From NCBI RefSeq assembly GCF_004123805.1, contig NZ_RWJX01000003.1, forward strand, positions 62,001 to 126,000: a stretch of 64,000 bases of DNA. The letters are read 5' to 3'. Positions within the stretch are counted from its first letter, which is position 1. Every line of letters begins with the position of its first letter. Under the pieces are notes generated by a model that saw only the letters and a list, made by a program, of their open reading frames with translations, had not been told where the DNA came from and did no database searches. Shown here one piece after another: positions 7,956 to 16,554 of this stretch. The stretch comes from Cellulomonas endophytica. Lineage in GTDB: Bacteria; Actinomycetota; Actinomycetes; Actinomycetales; Cellulomonadaceae. The translations under genes were made by a program, and so were the position numbers.

Positions 7956-9029
7956 TCAGCGGCGGGGCGCCACCCGGTGGTGCTCGCGCGTCAGCCGCCG
8001 CACGCGGGCCCGCTCCTCCGCGGCCAGGCGGGCGTCCTCGCGCCGGGCCTGGTGCGCGGCCTCCCGCCGGAGCCGGCGCCACCGCTCCAGGCGTCCGGGG
8101 TCGAGCGCGCCGTCCTCCAGCGCGGCCCGCACCGCGCACCCGGGCTCGGACGCGTGCGCGCAGTCGGCGAAGCGGCACCCGAGGGCGAGGTCGGCGACGT
8201 CCGCGAAGGAGCGCTCCAGCGCGGCGTCGTCCGCCACGAGGCCGACGCCCCGGATCCCCGGGGTGTCGACGAGGAGCGCCCCGCCGGGCAGGGCGACGAG
8301 CTCGCGGTGCGTCGTGGTGTGCCGGCCCCGGCCGTCGGCGCGGCGGGCGCCCGTCGCCATGACCTCCTGCCCGGCCAGCGCGTTGACGAGCGTCGACTTG
8401 CCGGCGCCCGACGGCCCGACCGCCACGAGGGTCGTGCCGGGCGTGAGCAGCGCGCGCAGCGGGCCCAGCCCCTCGTCGCGCGGGACGCTCACGGCGAGGA
8501 CCTCCGCGCCGAGCGCGACCGCCGCCACGTCCGCCGTCATGCCGGCCGGGTCGGGCACGAGGTCGGCCTTCGTCAGCACGACGAGCGGGCGCGCACCCGA
8601 CCGCCACGCCAGGGTCAGGAGCCGCTCGACCCGCCCGAGGTCGGGGTCGGGGTCGAGGTGCTCCACGACGAGCACCACGTCGACGTTGGCCGCCAGCACC
8701 TGCGTCCGGGACGTCCGCCCGGCGCTGTCGCGGACGAGCGCGGTGCGCCGCGGGGCCACCGCAAGGAGGAGGCCGTCGGCGTCGCGGAGGACGAGGTCGC
8801 CGACGACCGGGGGCACCCGCTCGCCGTCGGCGCCCGGCACGAGCCCGTCGCGGTCGAGCGGCACCCGCTCGGGGGCGGTGGACGGGAGCCCGGCCTCCGC
8901 GCCCCCGTGCAGGCCCTCCCCCGCGCCGGTCGCGCCGCTCGCGCCGGCGGCCGCGGGCACGACGAGCACCGCCCCCCGGTCGCCGCGCACGACGCGCCAG
9001 AGGCCGTCCGCGCCGGCCGTGGTCCGCAT
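7956..9029 (-). CDS. rsgA: ribosome small subunit-dependent GTPase A
   Basis: The product is a 357-residue circularly permuted GTPase that assists late 30S maturation. Motifs occur in permuted order: G4 TKAD (153-156), G1 GPSGAGKST (205-213) and G3 DTPG (255-258). The C-terminal zinc site is C285, C290, H292 and C298. The N-terminal OB-like part carries an alanine/glycine-rich insert at about 25-50. The following 81-base gap to the P450 holds no recognisable terminator, so read-through into the P450 block is possible. Confidence 0.93.
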   Translation of the reverse strand: MRTTAGADGLWRVVRGDRGAVLVVPAAAGASGATGAGEGLHGGAEAGLPSTAPERVPLDRDGLVPGADGERVPPVVGDLVLRDADGLLLAVAPRRTALVRDSAGRTSRTQVLAANVDVVLVVEHLDPDPDLGRVERLLTLAWRSGARPLVVLTKADLVPDPAGMTADVAAVALGAEVLAVSVPRDEGLGPLRALLTPGTTLVAVGPSGAGKSTLVNALAGQEVMATGARRADGRGRHTTTHRELVALPGGALLVDTPGIRGVGLVADDAALERSFADVADLALGCRFADCAHASEPGCAVRAALEDGALDPGRLERWRRLRREAAHQARREDARLAAEERARVRRLTREHHRVAPRR

Positions 9030-9238
9030 GCCCGCGACGCTAGGACCCCGGCCCCGCGCCGCACCACGCCTTTACGCCGTGACCGGATCGTGACCCCCGC
9101 CGGCCCGCGTTCACACCGCCGAAACGCCCGCGCACCGGCGCCGACACGGGGCCTGCCTACCGTCGCCGCGGCGGTGCACGACCCGCACGCCGCCGACCCG
9201 CCTGCGCCCGCGTGCGCACGTCCCTCCCCGGAGCGCCG

Positions 9239-10330
9239 ATGTCCCTCCCCCTGCACCCCCGCCGGCCCGCCCGCCGACGCCCCGTCGTGGTCGCGCTCGG
9301 CGCCGCCGTCGCGCTCGTGCTGACGGCGTGCTCGTCCTCGGACGCCGGGGCGGAGCCGGGGTCCGACGACGCGAGCGGCAGCGCCGGGACGGCCGACCTC
9401 GGGCCCCTGACCGTCCAGCTCTCGTGGGTCAAGAACGCGGAGTTCGCGGGCGAGTTCTTCGCGGACAGCAAGGGCTACTACGCCGACGCCGGCTTCTCCG
9501 AGGTCACCCTCAACGCCGGCCCGGGCGCGACGGAGTCCATCGTCCTGTCGGGCGGCGCCGACTTCGGGCTGTCCAACGCCGTGTCCGTCGGCCAGGTCGT
9601 CGCCGAGGAGGACGCCCCGCTGAAGATCGTCGGGACGACCTTCCAGAAGAACCCCTTCACGATCCTGTCCCTCGCCGACGGCGGGGACATCGCCACGCCG
9701 GAGGACCTCGTCGGCAAGCGCATCGGCGTCCAGGCCGGCCCGAACGAGGCCCTCTTCGACGCCCTGCTCGCCGTGAACGACATCGACCCGGCCGACGTGA
9801 CGAAGGTGCCGGTCGAGTACGACCCGTCGCCGCTGGTCAACGGCGAGGTCGACGGCTTCCTCGCCTACGTGACGAACGAGGCCATCACCGTGGAGTCCGA
9901 GGGGAACGCGGTGACGAACCTGCTGTTCGCCGACAACGGCCTGCCCTTCGTCGCGGAGTCCGTCGTGACGACCGACCAGATGATCGCGGAGGAGCCGGAG
10001 AAGGTGAAGGCGTTCCTCGAGGCCGAGATCCGCGGCTGGAAGGACGCGGTCGCCGACCCCGCGGAGGGCGCGCGCCTGGCCGTCGAGGAGTACGGGACGG
10101 ACCTCGACCTCGACCTCGAGAAGGAGGTCCAGCAGGCGACGGTCCAGGCCGAGACGCTCATCGTCACGGAGGAGACGGAGGCCAACGGGCTCTTCACGAT
10201 CTCCGACGAGCTCGTCGAGCAGAACCTCGCGACGCTCTCGGCCGCCGGGATCGACCTGGCCGCGGAGGACCTGTTCGACCTCGGCCTGCTGACGGAGCTG
10301 CTCGAGGAGCAGCCCGAGCTGGCCGAGTGA
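9239..10330 (+). CDS. NMT1/ThiY-type substrate-binding lipoprotein
   Basis: The product has 363 residues from ATG 9239, which has GGAG at 9230-9233; a GTG at 9212 in the same frame lacks an RBS. A basic signal peptide ends in the lipobox LTAC with C31, so the mature protein is a lipoprotein outside the membrane. The mature part opens with [17 protein letters not shown] and has [10 protein letters not shown] and [12 protein letters not shown], typical of periplasmic proteins of the NMT1/THI5-like family that bind pyrimidine precursors of thiamine, or nitrate, sulfonates and related solutes. The 209-base gap upstream is shared with rsgA and shows no thiamine riboswitch. Confidence 0.82.
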   Translation: MSLPLHPRRPARRRPVVVALGAAVALVLTACSSSDAGAEPGSDDASGSAGTADLGPLTVQLSWVKNAEFAGEFFADSKGYYADAGFSEVTLNAGPGATESIVLSGGADFGLSNAVSVGQVVAEEDAPLKIVGTTFQKNPFTILSLADGGDIATPEDLVGKRIGVQAGPNEALFDALLAVNDIDPADVTKVPVEYDPSPLVNGEVDGFLAYVTNEAITVESEGNAVTNLLFADNGLPFVAESVVTTDQMIAEEPEKVKAFLEAEIRGWKDAVADPAEGARLAVEEYGTDLDLDLEKEVQQATVQAETLIVTEETEANGLFTISDELVEQNLATLSAAGIDLAAEDLFDLGLLTELLEEQPELAE

Positions 10331-10334
10331 CCAC

Positions 10335-11150
10335 GTGACCGACCTGCGGCACGACGCCGGTGCCCGCGTCCCCGCCCCGGGGTCGCTGGGCACCGGCGTG
10401 CGGCTCGACGGCCTGGGCAAGACCTTCGGCTCCGGGCGCCGGCAGGTGACGGCCCTGGCCGACACCACCCTCTTCACCGACAAGGGCAGCTTCCTGTCGC
10501 TGCTCGGCCCGTCGGGCTGCGGCAAGTCGACGATCCTGCGCATCCTCGCGGGCCTCGAGACCCCGACGACCGGCACGGCGCTCGTCGAGGGCCGCACGCC
10601 GCTGGAGCTGCGGGGCGAGCACGCGCTCGGCATCGCCTTCCAGGACTCCGCGCTGCTGCCCTGGCGCAGCGTCGTGGCGAACATCCGGCTGCCGTTCGAG
10701 GTCGCGGGCACGCGGCCCGACGACGCGCTCGTCGCCGACCTCGTGCGCCTCGTCGGGCTCGAGGGCTTCGAGCGGGCCAAGCCCGCGCAGCTCTCGGGGG
10801 GCATGCGCCAGCGCGTGTCCATCGCGCGGGCGCTCGTCGTGCAGCCGTCGGTGCTCCTGCTCGACGAGCCGTTCGGCGCGCTCGACGACATGACCCGCCA
10901 GCGGCTCAACCTCGAGCTCCTGCGGATCTGGACGGAGAAGCCGGCGACGACGCTCATGGTCACCCACGGCATCTCCGAGGCGATCTTCCTCTCCGACCGG
11001 GTGGCGGTCATGAGCCCGCGCCCGGGCCGCGTGAAGGAGGTCGTCGAGGTCGACCTGCCGCGCCCCCGCACCCCGGAGATGATGCGCACGCCGGAGTTCC
11101 ACGCCCTGCACGACCACGCCTCCGACCTGCTCTTCGGCGGCGGGGCGTGA
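10335..11150 (+). CDS. ABC transporter ATP-binding protein (NitT/TauT/ThiZ type)
   Basis: The product has 271 residues. Walker A is GPSGCGKST, the signature is [15 protein letters not shown], and Walker B is [13 protein letters not shown]. The Q-loop reads [13 protein letters not shown], characteristic of the nitrate/taurine/thiamine-precursor importer group. GTG 10335 follows the binding-protein stop by only 4 bases. The stop overlaps the first permease start (GTGA). It energises the two adjacent permeases at the inner face of the membrane. Confidence 0.9.
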   Translation: MTDLRHDAGARVPAPGSLGTGVRLDGLGKTFGSGRRQVTALADTTLFTDKGSFLSLLGPSGCGKSTILRILAGLETPTTGTALVEGRTPLELRGEHALGIAFQDSALLPWRSVVANIRLPFEVAGTRPDDALVADLVRLVGLEGFERAKPAQLSGGMRQRVSIARALVVQPSVLLLDEPFGALDDMTRQRLNLELLRIWTEKPATTLMVTHGISEAIFLSDRVAVMSPRPGRVKEVVEVDLPRPRTPEMMRTPEFHALHDHASDLLFGGGA

Positions 11151-11980
11151 CGGCCGGCCCGCGGGCGGCGGCCCTCGCGCGCCGCTGGGCGCCGGGTGCC
11201 GCGGGCGTGCTCGGGCTCGTCGGGCTGTGGTGGCTCGCGGCCCTCACCGTGCTGGCCGGCACGACGATGCCGACGCCGGCCGGGGTGCTCGGCGGCTTCG
11301 TCGAGGACGGGTTCGGGTTCTACGCCGCCAACCTGTCCGTCACCGTCGAGGAGGCCGTGCGCGGGTTTCTCGTCGGGAACGGGGTGGCGCTGGCCCTGGC
11401 CTCCCTCGTCCTGCTCGTCCCGGCGCTCGAGCGGCTCGTCCTGCAGCTCGCCGTCCTGTCCTACTGCCTGCCGCTCGTGGCGATCACGCCGATCCTCTAC
11501 GTCGTCATCGGCCCGCCGCCGAGCGGGGAGCCGTCCGGCACCGCGGTGGTCCTCGCGGCGCTGTCGGTCTTCTTCACCACGGTCGTCGGGGCGGTCCTGG
11601 GGCTGCGCTCGGCCGACCCGGCCGCGCTCGACGTGGTGACGGTCCTCGGCGGCGGGCGGTGGCAGCAGCTCGTGCGCGTCCGGCTCGTCGCGGCGCTGCC
11701 GCACGTCCTCGGGGCGCTCCAGATCGCCGCACCGGCGGCCCTGCTCGGCGCGATCCTCGGCGAGTACATCGGCGGGGTCGACCGCGGGGTCGGGCCGGCC
11801 CTCGTCAACGCCGGGCAGTCCCTGAACGCGGAGCGGGCCTGGGCCATCGCGCTCGTCTGCGCGCTCCTCGCCGGCGCGGGGTACGCGCTCTTCGCCGCGC
11901 TCGCGCGGGTCGCCACGCCGTGGTCCTCGGGCACGTCCGGCGGCGCCGTCGCCACGGCCGCCGCCGGGGGTGCCGCGTGA
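11147..11980 (+). CDS. ABC transporter permease 1 (NitT/TauT/ThiX type)
   Basis: The product has 277 residues with about six hydrophobic segments. The cytoplasmic EAA loop is near [18 protein letters not shown]. The start overlaps the ATPase stop and the end overlaps the second permease, each by 4 bases. The paralogous neighbour carries the same [23 protein letters not shown] loop, so the two probably form a heterodimeric pore. Confidence 0.87.
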   Translation: MTAGPRAAALARRWAPGAAGVLGLVGLWWLAALTVLAGTTMPTPAGVLGGFVEDGFGFYAANLSVTVEEAVRGFLVGNGVALALASLVLLVPALERLVLQLAVLSYCLPLVAITPILYVVIGPPPSGEPSGTAVVLAALSVFFTTVVGAVLGLRSADPAALDVVTVLGGGRWQQLVRVRLVAALPHVLGALQIAAPAALLGAILGEYIGGVDRGVGPALVNAGQSLNAERAWAIALVCALLAGAGYALFAALARVATPWSSGTSGGAVATAAAGGAA

Positions 11981-12828
11981 GCGCCACCGCCGTCCCCCGG
12001 CCCCTCGACGAGGCGCGGCGCGCCCCGCGAGCCCACCCCGCCCTGCGGCGCACGGGCCGCGTCCTGCTCGACGCCCTCGTCACCGGCGCCGTCGTCCTCG
12101 CGGCGTGGACGGGCCTGCTCGCGGCCTTCGACGTCTCGCCCTACGTCGGCAAGGGCCCGGCCCAGGTGTGGGAGTACCTCGTCACCGACCCCGATGCGGC
12201 GGTGAACCGCGCCGAGGTGCTCGACCTGCTGGGGCGCACGCTCCTCGACGCGTCCATCGGCTTCGTCGCCGGCATGGCCGCGGCGCTGCTGCTCGCGGCC
12301 GCGATGGTGCTCTCGCGCGGGGCGGAGGGCGCGATCCTGCCCGTGGCGATGCTCTTCCGGTCCGTGCCGCTCATCGCGATGGCGCCGGTCATCATCCTGC
12401 TCGTCGGCCGGGGCGTGGCGTCCGTGGCGGTGATGAGCGGCATCGTCGTGCTCTTCCCCGCGCTCGTGACCATCGTGCTGGGGCTGCGCTCGTCGCCGCC
12501 GGGCATCCGCGACGTCGTCACGGTGCTCGGCGGCGGGCCGCGGACCGTGCTGCGGCTCGTCCAGCTCCCCGCGGCGCTGCCGTCCGTCTTCGCGGCCGTG
12601 CGCATCTCCGTGCCGGGCGCGATCACGGGCGCCCTCATCGCGGAGTGGCTCGCCACCGGCGGCGGCATCGGCTACGGGGTCGTCTCGGCGGTCGGGCGTG
12701 CCCAGAACACGAAGGTGTGGGCGCTCGTCGTCGTCGTGACGCTGGCCTCGCTGGTCCTCTACACGGTGGCGCAGCTCGTGGAGCAGTGGGTGCTGGCGCG
12801 CTTCGGGCCGGCCGCGGGCCGGGCCTGA
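11977..12828 (+). CDS. ABC transporter permease 2 (NitT/TauT/ThiX type)
   Basis: The product has 283 residues. Hydrophobic segments alternate with loops, and the EAA-type loop [20 protein letters not shown] is followed by ALPSVFAAVRISVPGAITGA, typical of this permease family. GTG 11977 overlaps the previous stop (GTGA). The gene ends 19 bases before the convergent nagB end, with no clear terminator between. Together with the three upstream genes it completes an importer whose likely solutes are a thiamine pyrimidine precursor or a small anion. Confidence 0.87.
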   Translation: MSATAVPRPLDEARRAPRAHPALRRTGRVLLDALVTGAVVLAAWTGLLAAFDVSPYVGKGPAQVWEYLVTDPDAAVNRAEVLDLLGRTLLDASIGFVAGMAAALLLAAAMVLSRGAEGAILPVAMLFRSVPLIAMAPVIILLVGRGVASVAVMSGIVVLFPALVTIVLGLRSSPPGIRDVVTVLGGGPRTVLRLVQLPAALPSVFAAVRISVPGAITGALIAEWLATGGGIGYGVVSAVGRAQNTKVWALVVVVTLASLVLYTVAQLVEQWVLARFGPAAGRA

Positions 12829-12847
12829 CCACCCGTCCGGCGTCGCG

Positions 12848-13630
12848 TCACAGGCCCTGCCACGCCGGCTTGCCACGCCAGGTCGCCCGGTAGTGCTCGG
12901 CGAGCTCGAGCCGCGCGGCCGCCGCCTCGTCCACGAGCACGGTGACGTGCGGGTGCAGCTGGAGGACGGTGGCCGGCCAGCGCGCGCTCACGGGTCCCTC
13001 GACGAGCTGCGCGACCGCCGCCGCCTTCGCCGGGCCCGCGGCGAGGAGCACGAGGTGCCGTGCGTCGCGGATCGTCGCCAGGCCCTGCGTGAGGACGTGC
13101 GCGGGGACGGCCGCGGGGTCGTCGCCGAAGAACCGCGCGTTGTCCCGCCGCGTCTGCTCCGCGAGCGTCTTCACGCGGGTGCGCGAGGCGAGGGAGGAGC
13201 CGGGCTCGTTGAAGCCCACGTGCCCGTCCGTGCCGATGCCGAGCACCTGGAGGTCGACGCCGCCCGCGTCCGCGATCGCCCGCTCGTAGGCGGCGCACGC
13301 GGCGGGCAGGTCGGCGGCGTCCCCGTCGGGGCCGAGCACGGCGTCCGGCGGCAGGTCCGTGCGCGCGACGAGCTCGCGCCCGACGACCGCCCGGTAGCGC
13401 TCGGGGTCGCCCGGCGGCAGCCCGACGTACTCGTCGAGGAGGAACCCGCGGGCGTGCGCGAAGGACAGGCCCTCGTCGGCGTGCCGGCGGGCCAGCTCGT
13501 CGTAGAGGGCCAGCGGGGAGGAGCCGGTGGCCAGCCCGAGGACGGGCCGCTGCCGGGTGCGCAGGACCGCCTCGACCGCGTCGGCCGCCAGCCGGGCCGC
13601 CTCCGCGACGGGGACGACGACGACCTCCAT
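12848..13630 (-). CDS. nagB: glucosamine-6-phosphate deaminase
   Basis: The product has 260 residues and converts glucosamine-6-phosphate to fructose-6-phosphate and ammonia. Family features are LGLATGSSPLALYDEL (phosphate binding), FLLDEYVGL, and the active-site loop GIGTDGHVGFNEPGS, containing the catalytic Asp/His region. ATG 13630 shares a base with the stop of the ROK kinase gene, so the two are coupled. It is the last gene of the amino-sugar operon. No nagA deacetylase is seen next to it. Confidence 0.92.
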   Translation of the reverse strand: MEVVVVPVAEAARLAADAVEAVLRTRQRPVLGLATGSSPLALYDELARRHADEGLSFAHARGFLLDEYVGLPPGDPERYRAVVGRELVARTDLPPDAVLGPDGDAADLPAACAAYERAIADAGGVDLQVLGIGTDGHVGFNEPGSSLASRTRVKTLAEQTRRDNARFFGDDPAAVPAHVLTQGLATIRDARHLVLLAAGPAKAAAVAQLVEGPVSARWPATVLQLHPHVTVLVDEAAAARLELAEHYRATWRGKPAWQGL

Positions 13631-14637
13631 CAGCCCACCGCCGCCACGGCCTCGCCCGTGCCCTCCGCGGCGGCCAGGGCCGCCCCGATGGGCGCGACGA
13701 GGAGCTCGGGGCGCACGACCTGGACCCGGTCGGCGACGCCGAGGCTGGCCAGGAACGGCGAGGTGGCCGTCCGGGCACGCAGCGCCACCTCGAGCGCGAC
13801 GAGGAGCGGCTGCCCCAGCTGCGCCACCCCGCCCCCGACGACGACGTGCTCCACGTCGCACGTGAGCACGAGCGTGAGGACGGCGGCCGCGACGGCGTCG
13901 ACGAACCGGTCGCGGACCCCGCCCGCCGCCGCGTCCCCCTGCGACGCGGCGGCGAACACCTCCTGCGCCGGCGGCCGGCCCGTCCGGCTCGGCCAGGCGG
14001 CCGCGAGCGCCGACCCCGAGGCGTACAGCTCGAGGCAGCCGCGCTGCCCGCAGGGGCACACGGGCCCGTCGGGGCGGTAGGGCAGGTGCCCGACCTCCCC
14101 CGCGGCGCCGCGGTGGCCCCGGCGCAGGCGTCCGTCGAGGAGCAGGCCGGCGGCCAGCCCGGTGCCGAGCGAGAGGAACGCCAGGTCCCCGCGCAGCCCG
14201 AGCACCCGGGCGGCCCCGAGCGCCGCGGCGTTGAGGTCGTTCTCCAGCGCCACCCGCACGCCGCCGAGCGCCTGCCCCAGCAGGTGCGCGACGGGCGCCG
14301 CGTCCTCCAGGCCGAGGTTCACCGCGTGCGCGACGGTGCCGGCCGCGGCGTCGACCACCCCCGGCAGCCCCACGCCGACGGACGCGAGCACCCCCGGCGC
14401 CAGGCCCTCCGCGGCGCAGAGCCGCCCCACCGCGTCGGCGGCCGTCGCCACGACCCCCGTCACCCCGGGTCGCGAGGGCACCCGCACGGTCCGCCGCAGC
14501 AGCCCGTCCTCGAGCAGCACCGCGAGCACCTTGGAGCCGCCGACGTCGAGGCCGGCGTGCCAGCCGGCCGCGCCCCCGGGGCCGGGCGGCAGCGCACCGG
14601 GCACGCGCGGGCCCGGCACCGCCTCCAGTGCCGTCAC
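13630..14637 (-). CDS. ROK-family sugar kinase
   Basis: The product has 335 residues. The ATP-binding DVGGSKV (about 31-37) opens the fold, ALENDLNAAALGAA supplies the catalytic Asp, and the ROK zinc motif reads CPCGQRGCLE. There is no N-terminal helix-turn-helix, which separates it from the ROK repressor nearby. With nagB and a hexosaminidase in the same locus, N-acetylglucosamine or a related hexosamine is the likely substrate; glucose or N-acetylmannosamine cannot be excluded. The GTG start overlaps the permease stop by 4 bases. Confidence 0.85.
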   Translation of the reverse strand: MTALEAVPGPRVPGALPPGPGGAAGWHAGLDVGGSKVLAVLLEDGLLRRTVRVPSRPGVTGVVATAADAVGRLCAAEGLAPGVLASVGVGLPGVVDAAAGTVAHAVNLGLEDAAPVAHLLGQALGGVRVALENDLNAAALGAARVLGLRGDLAFLSLGTGLAAGLLLDGRLRRGHRGAAGEVGHLPYRPDGPVCPCGQRGCLELYASGSALAAAWPSRTGRPPAQEVFAAASQGDAAAGGVRDRFVDAVAAAVLTLVLTCDVEHVVVGGGVAQLGQPLLVALEVALRARTATSPFLASLGVADRVQVVRPELLVAPIGAALAAAEGTGEAVAAVG

Positions 14638-15467
14638 CCCTTCACCGCGCCGGAGACCAGGCCCGCCGTCAGCCGGTGCTGCACGAGGAGGAAGAACACG
14701 ATCACGGGCACGGCGATGAGCGTGGAGCCGGCCATGACCAGCCCCCAGTCCGTCGCACGGTTCGCCTCGACGAGGCCCTGCAGCCACAGCGGCAGCGTGC
14801 GCTGCCCGGGCTCGGTCATCACCACGAGGGCGAGCGTGTACTCGTTCCACGCCTGGAGGAAGCCGTACACGCCCGAGGCGACGAGCCCCGGCGCCAGCAG
14901 CGGGAACGTGATGCGGAAGAACGCCCCCGTGCGCGAGAGCCCGTCGACCATGGCGGCCTCCTCGAGCTCGACCGGCACCCCGGCGACGAAGCCCCGCAGC
15001 ATCCACACGGTGAACGGCAGGATCGCCGCGACGTAGACCAGCGCCAGGCCCGCGGCGCGGTTGAGCAGGCCCCAGTCGTCGAGGACCGCGTACTGGGAGA
15101 TGAACAGCGCCTCCGCCGGGATCATCTGGACGACGAGCACGGCGAGCACGAAGGAGCGCCGGCCGCGGAAGCGGTAGCGGCTGATCGCCAGCGCGGCGAG
15201 GAAGGCGAACAGCACCGCGGCCACCAGGGTGAGCGCCGTGACCGCGAGCGAGACGCGGAAGGCCGTGAGGAACGAGGCGTCGTCGAGCACGCGCCGGAAG
15301 TTGGCCAGCCCCCCGCCGAGCGGGAGGAACGAGGGGTCGGGCGCCCTGAGGCGGTTCGTCGGGAGGAAGGCGCTCTGCACCATCCAGTAGACGGGGAAGG
15401 CCCACAGCGCGGCGAGGACCAGGGCGAGCAGGGCCCACAGCCGCCCGGCGAGCGCGCGGCGCCTCAC
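14634..15467 (-). CDS. sugar ABC transporter permease (MalG type)
   Basis: The product has 277 residues with six hydrophobic segments. The EAA loop is VPVELEEAAMVDGLSRTGAF, typical of the second permease of CUT1 sugar importers, and the C-terminus TAGLVSGAVKG is the classic MalG-type ending. A GGAG RBS lies just before the GTG at 15467, which overlaps the MalF-type stop. No ATPase gene is present in this operon, so a shared MsiK-like ATPase encoded elsewhere probably drives it. Confidence 0.9.
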   Translation of the reverse strand: MRRRALAGRLWALLALVLAALWAFPVYWMVQSAFLPTNRLRAPDPSFLPLGGGLANFRRVLDDASFLTAFRVSLAVTALTLVAAVLFAFLAALAISRYRFRGRRSFVLAVLVVQMIPAEALFISQYAVLDDWGLLNRAAGLALVYVAAILPFTVWMLRGFVAGVPVELEEAAMVDGLSRTGAFFRITFPLLAPGLVASGVYGFLQAWNEYTLALVVMTEPGQRTLPLWLQGLVEANRATDWGLVMAGSTLIAVPVIVFFLLVQHRLTAGLVSGAVKG

Positions 15468-16441
15468 AGCTCCTCGTCCCGCAGGACGGACCGCAGGTAG
15501 AACGCGGTGAGGGCGAGCGTGAGCACGAGCATGATCGTCGCCATCGCGCCGGCCACGGAGAACTCCTTCGCCAGGGAGTAGATGTAGGTGCCGAGCAGGT
15601 GCGTGTCGCGCGTCGGGGCGCCGCCGCGCTGGAGGACGTGGACCTGGGTGAAGACGCGCAGGTCCCAGATGACCTGGAGCAGCGCCACGACGAGGAGCAC
15701 GGGCCGCACCATGGGCACGGTGACGCGCCAGAAGCGCTGCGCGGGGCCGGCCCCGTCGAGCTGGGCGGCCTCCATCGTCTCGGCCGGCACCTGGAGCAGC
15801 GCCGCGTGCAGGTTGAAGGCGACGGAGGGCACCGACATCCACACGACGATGACGGTGGCCACCGCGTAGAAGGACAGGGGCTCGACGAGCCAGGAGTGCG
15901 CCCGCATGCCCTCGAACCCGAGCGGGCCGGACAGCACCCAGTTGACGACGCCGTACTGGGTGTCGAAGAGCCACTGCCAGACGGTCATCGTCGCCAGGAC
16001 CGGGGTGCCCCAGGCGAGCAGGAGCGCGACCTGGAGCACGACCCGCGCCGGCCGCGCGACCCGCTGGAGCAGCAGCGCGAGCGCCGCGCCGAGGGCCATC
16101 GTGAGCCCGGCGTTGACGAGGCAGAACGCGACCGAGCGGCCCATGACCGTCCACACGTACGGGTCGGAGAGCAGCTCGGCGTAGTTGCGCAGGCCGACCC
16201 ACTCGGCCGGCCGGCCGAACTGCTGCGCGAGCCCGTACTCCTGGAAGGACAGGACGAGCTGCCGGCCGAGCGGGTAGCCCAGCCCGACCACGATCGGCAC
16301 GAGGGCCGGCAGGAGCAGCAGCGGGGGGCCGGGCGCGCGCCGCCGGCGCGGGCGGCGACGGGCGGCCGGCACGGGCGGCGACGGGCCCGTGGGCGGGACG
16401 GCCGGCGCGGGCACGGCGGCCTCCGGGGGGGCGAGGGGCAT
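15464..16441 (-). CDS. sugar ABC transporter permease (MalF type)
   Basis: The product has 325 residues. A proline/arginine-rich cytoplasmic N-terminus (about 1-42) precedes six membrane segments. The EAA loop is VPAETMEAAQLDGAGPAQRF. ATG 16441 gives the normal length. A 113-base spacer separates it from the upstream binding-protein gene and holds a stem-loop. It pairs with the MalG-type protein downstream, to which it is coupled. Confidence 0.88.
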   Translation of the reverse strand: MPLAPPEAAVPAPAVPPTGPSPPVPAARRRPRRRRAPGPPLLLLPALVPIVVGLGYPLGRQLVLSFQEYGLAQQFGRPAEWVGLRNYAELLSDPYVWTVMGRSVAFCLVNAGLTMALGAALALLLQRVARPARVVLQVALLLAWGTPVLATMTVWQWLFDTQYGVVNWVLSGPLGFEGMRAHSWLVEPLSFYAVATVIVVWMSVPSVAFNLHAALLQVPAETMEAAQLDGAGPAQRFWRVTVPMVRPVLLVVALLQVIWDLRVFTQVHVLQRGGAPTRDTHLLGTYIYSLAKEFSVAGAMATIMLVLTLALTAFYLRSVLRDEEL

Positions 16442-16520
16442 CGGGGGCTCCGTCGGGTCCGGGCGGGACGAGGGGCGGGGCGGGCGGGGTGCGGCGGCGG
16501 ACGGCGGCCGGGCGGCGCAG

Positions 16521-16546
16521 GGGCGGCGGTCGGTCACCCGCCGCCC
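16521..16546 (-). terminator. intercistronic stem-loop behind the binding-protein gene
   Basis: A 9-bp stem GGGCGGCGG/CCGCCGCCC with an 8-base loop lies 9 bases beyond the binding-protein stop. Its place suggests partial termination or protection of the binding-protein mRNA, which would give more binding protein than permease. The corresponding position of the other sugar operon has a similar hairpin. Confidence 0.5.
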
Positions 16547-16554
16547 CGGGCGCG

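Noticed and set aside
9030-9238. Thiamine (TPP) riboswitch before the ThiY-like gene
   Set aside because: The conserved CTGAGA and GGATAATGCCAGCG-type blocks are absent.
13630-14637. Calling the ROK protein at 13630-14637 a transcriptional repressor
   Set aside because: It has no N-terminal helix-turn-helix and keeps the kinase motifs; the repressor is the separate protein at 17985-19136.
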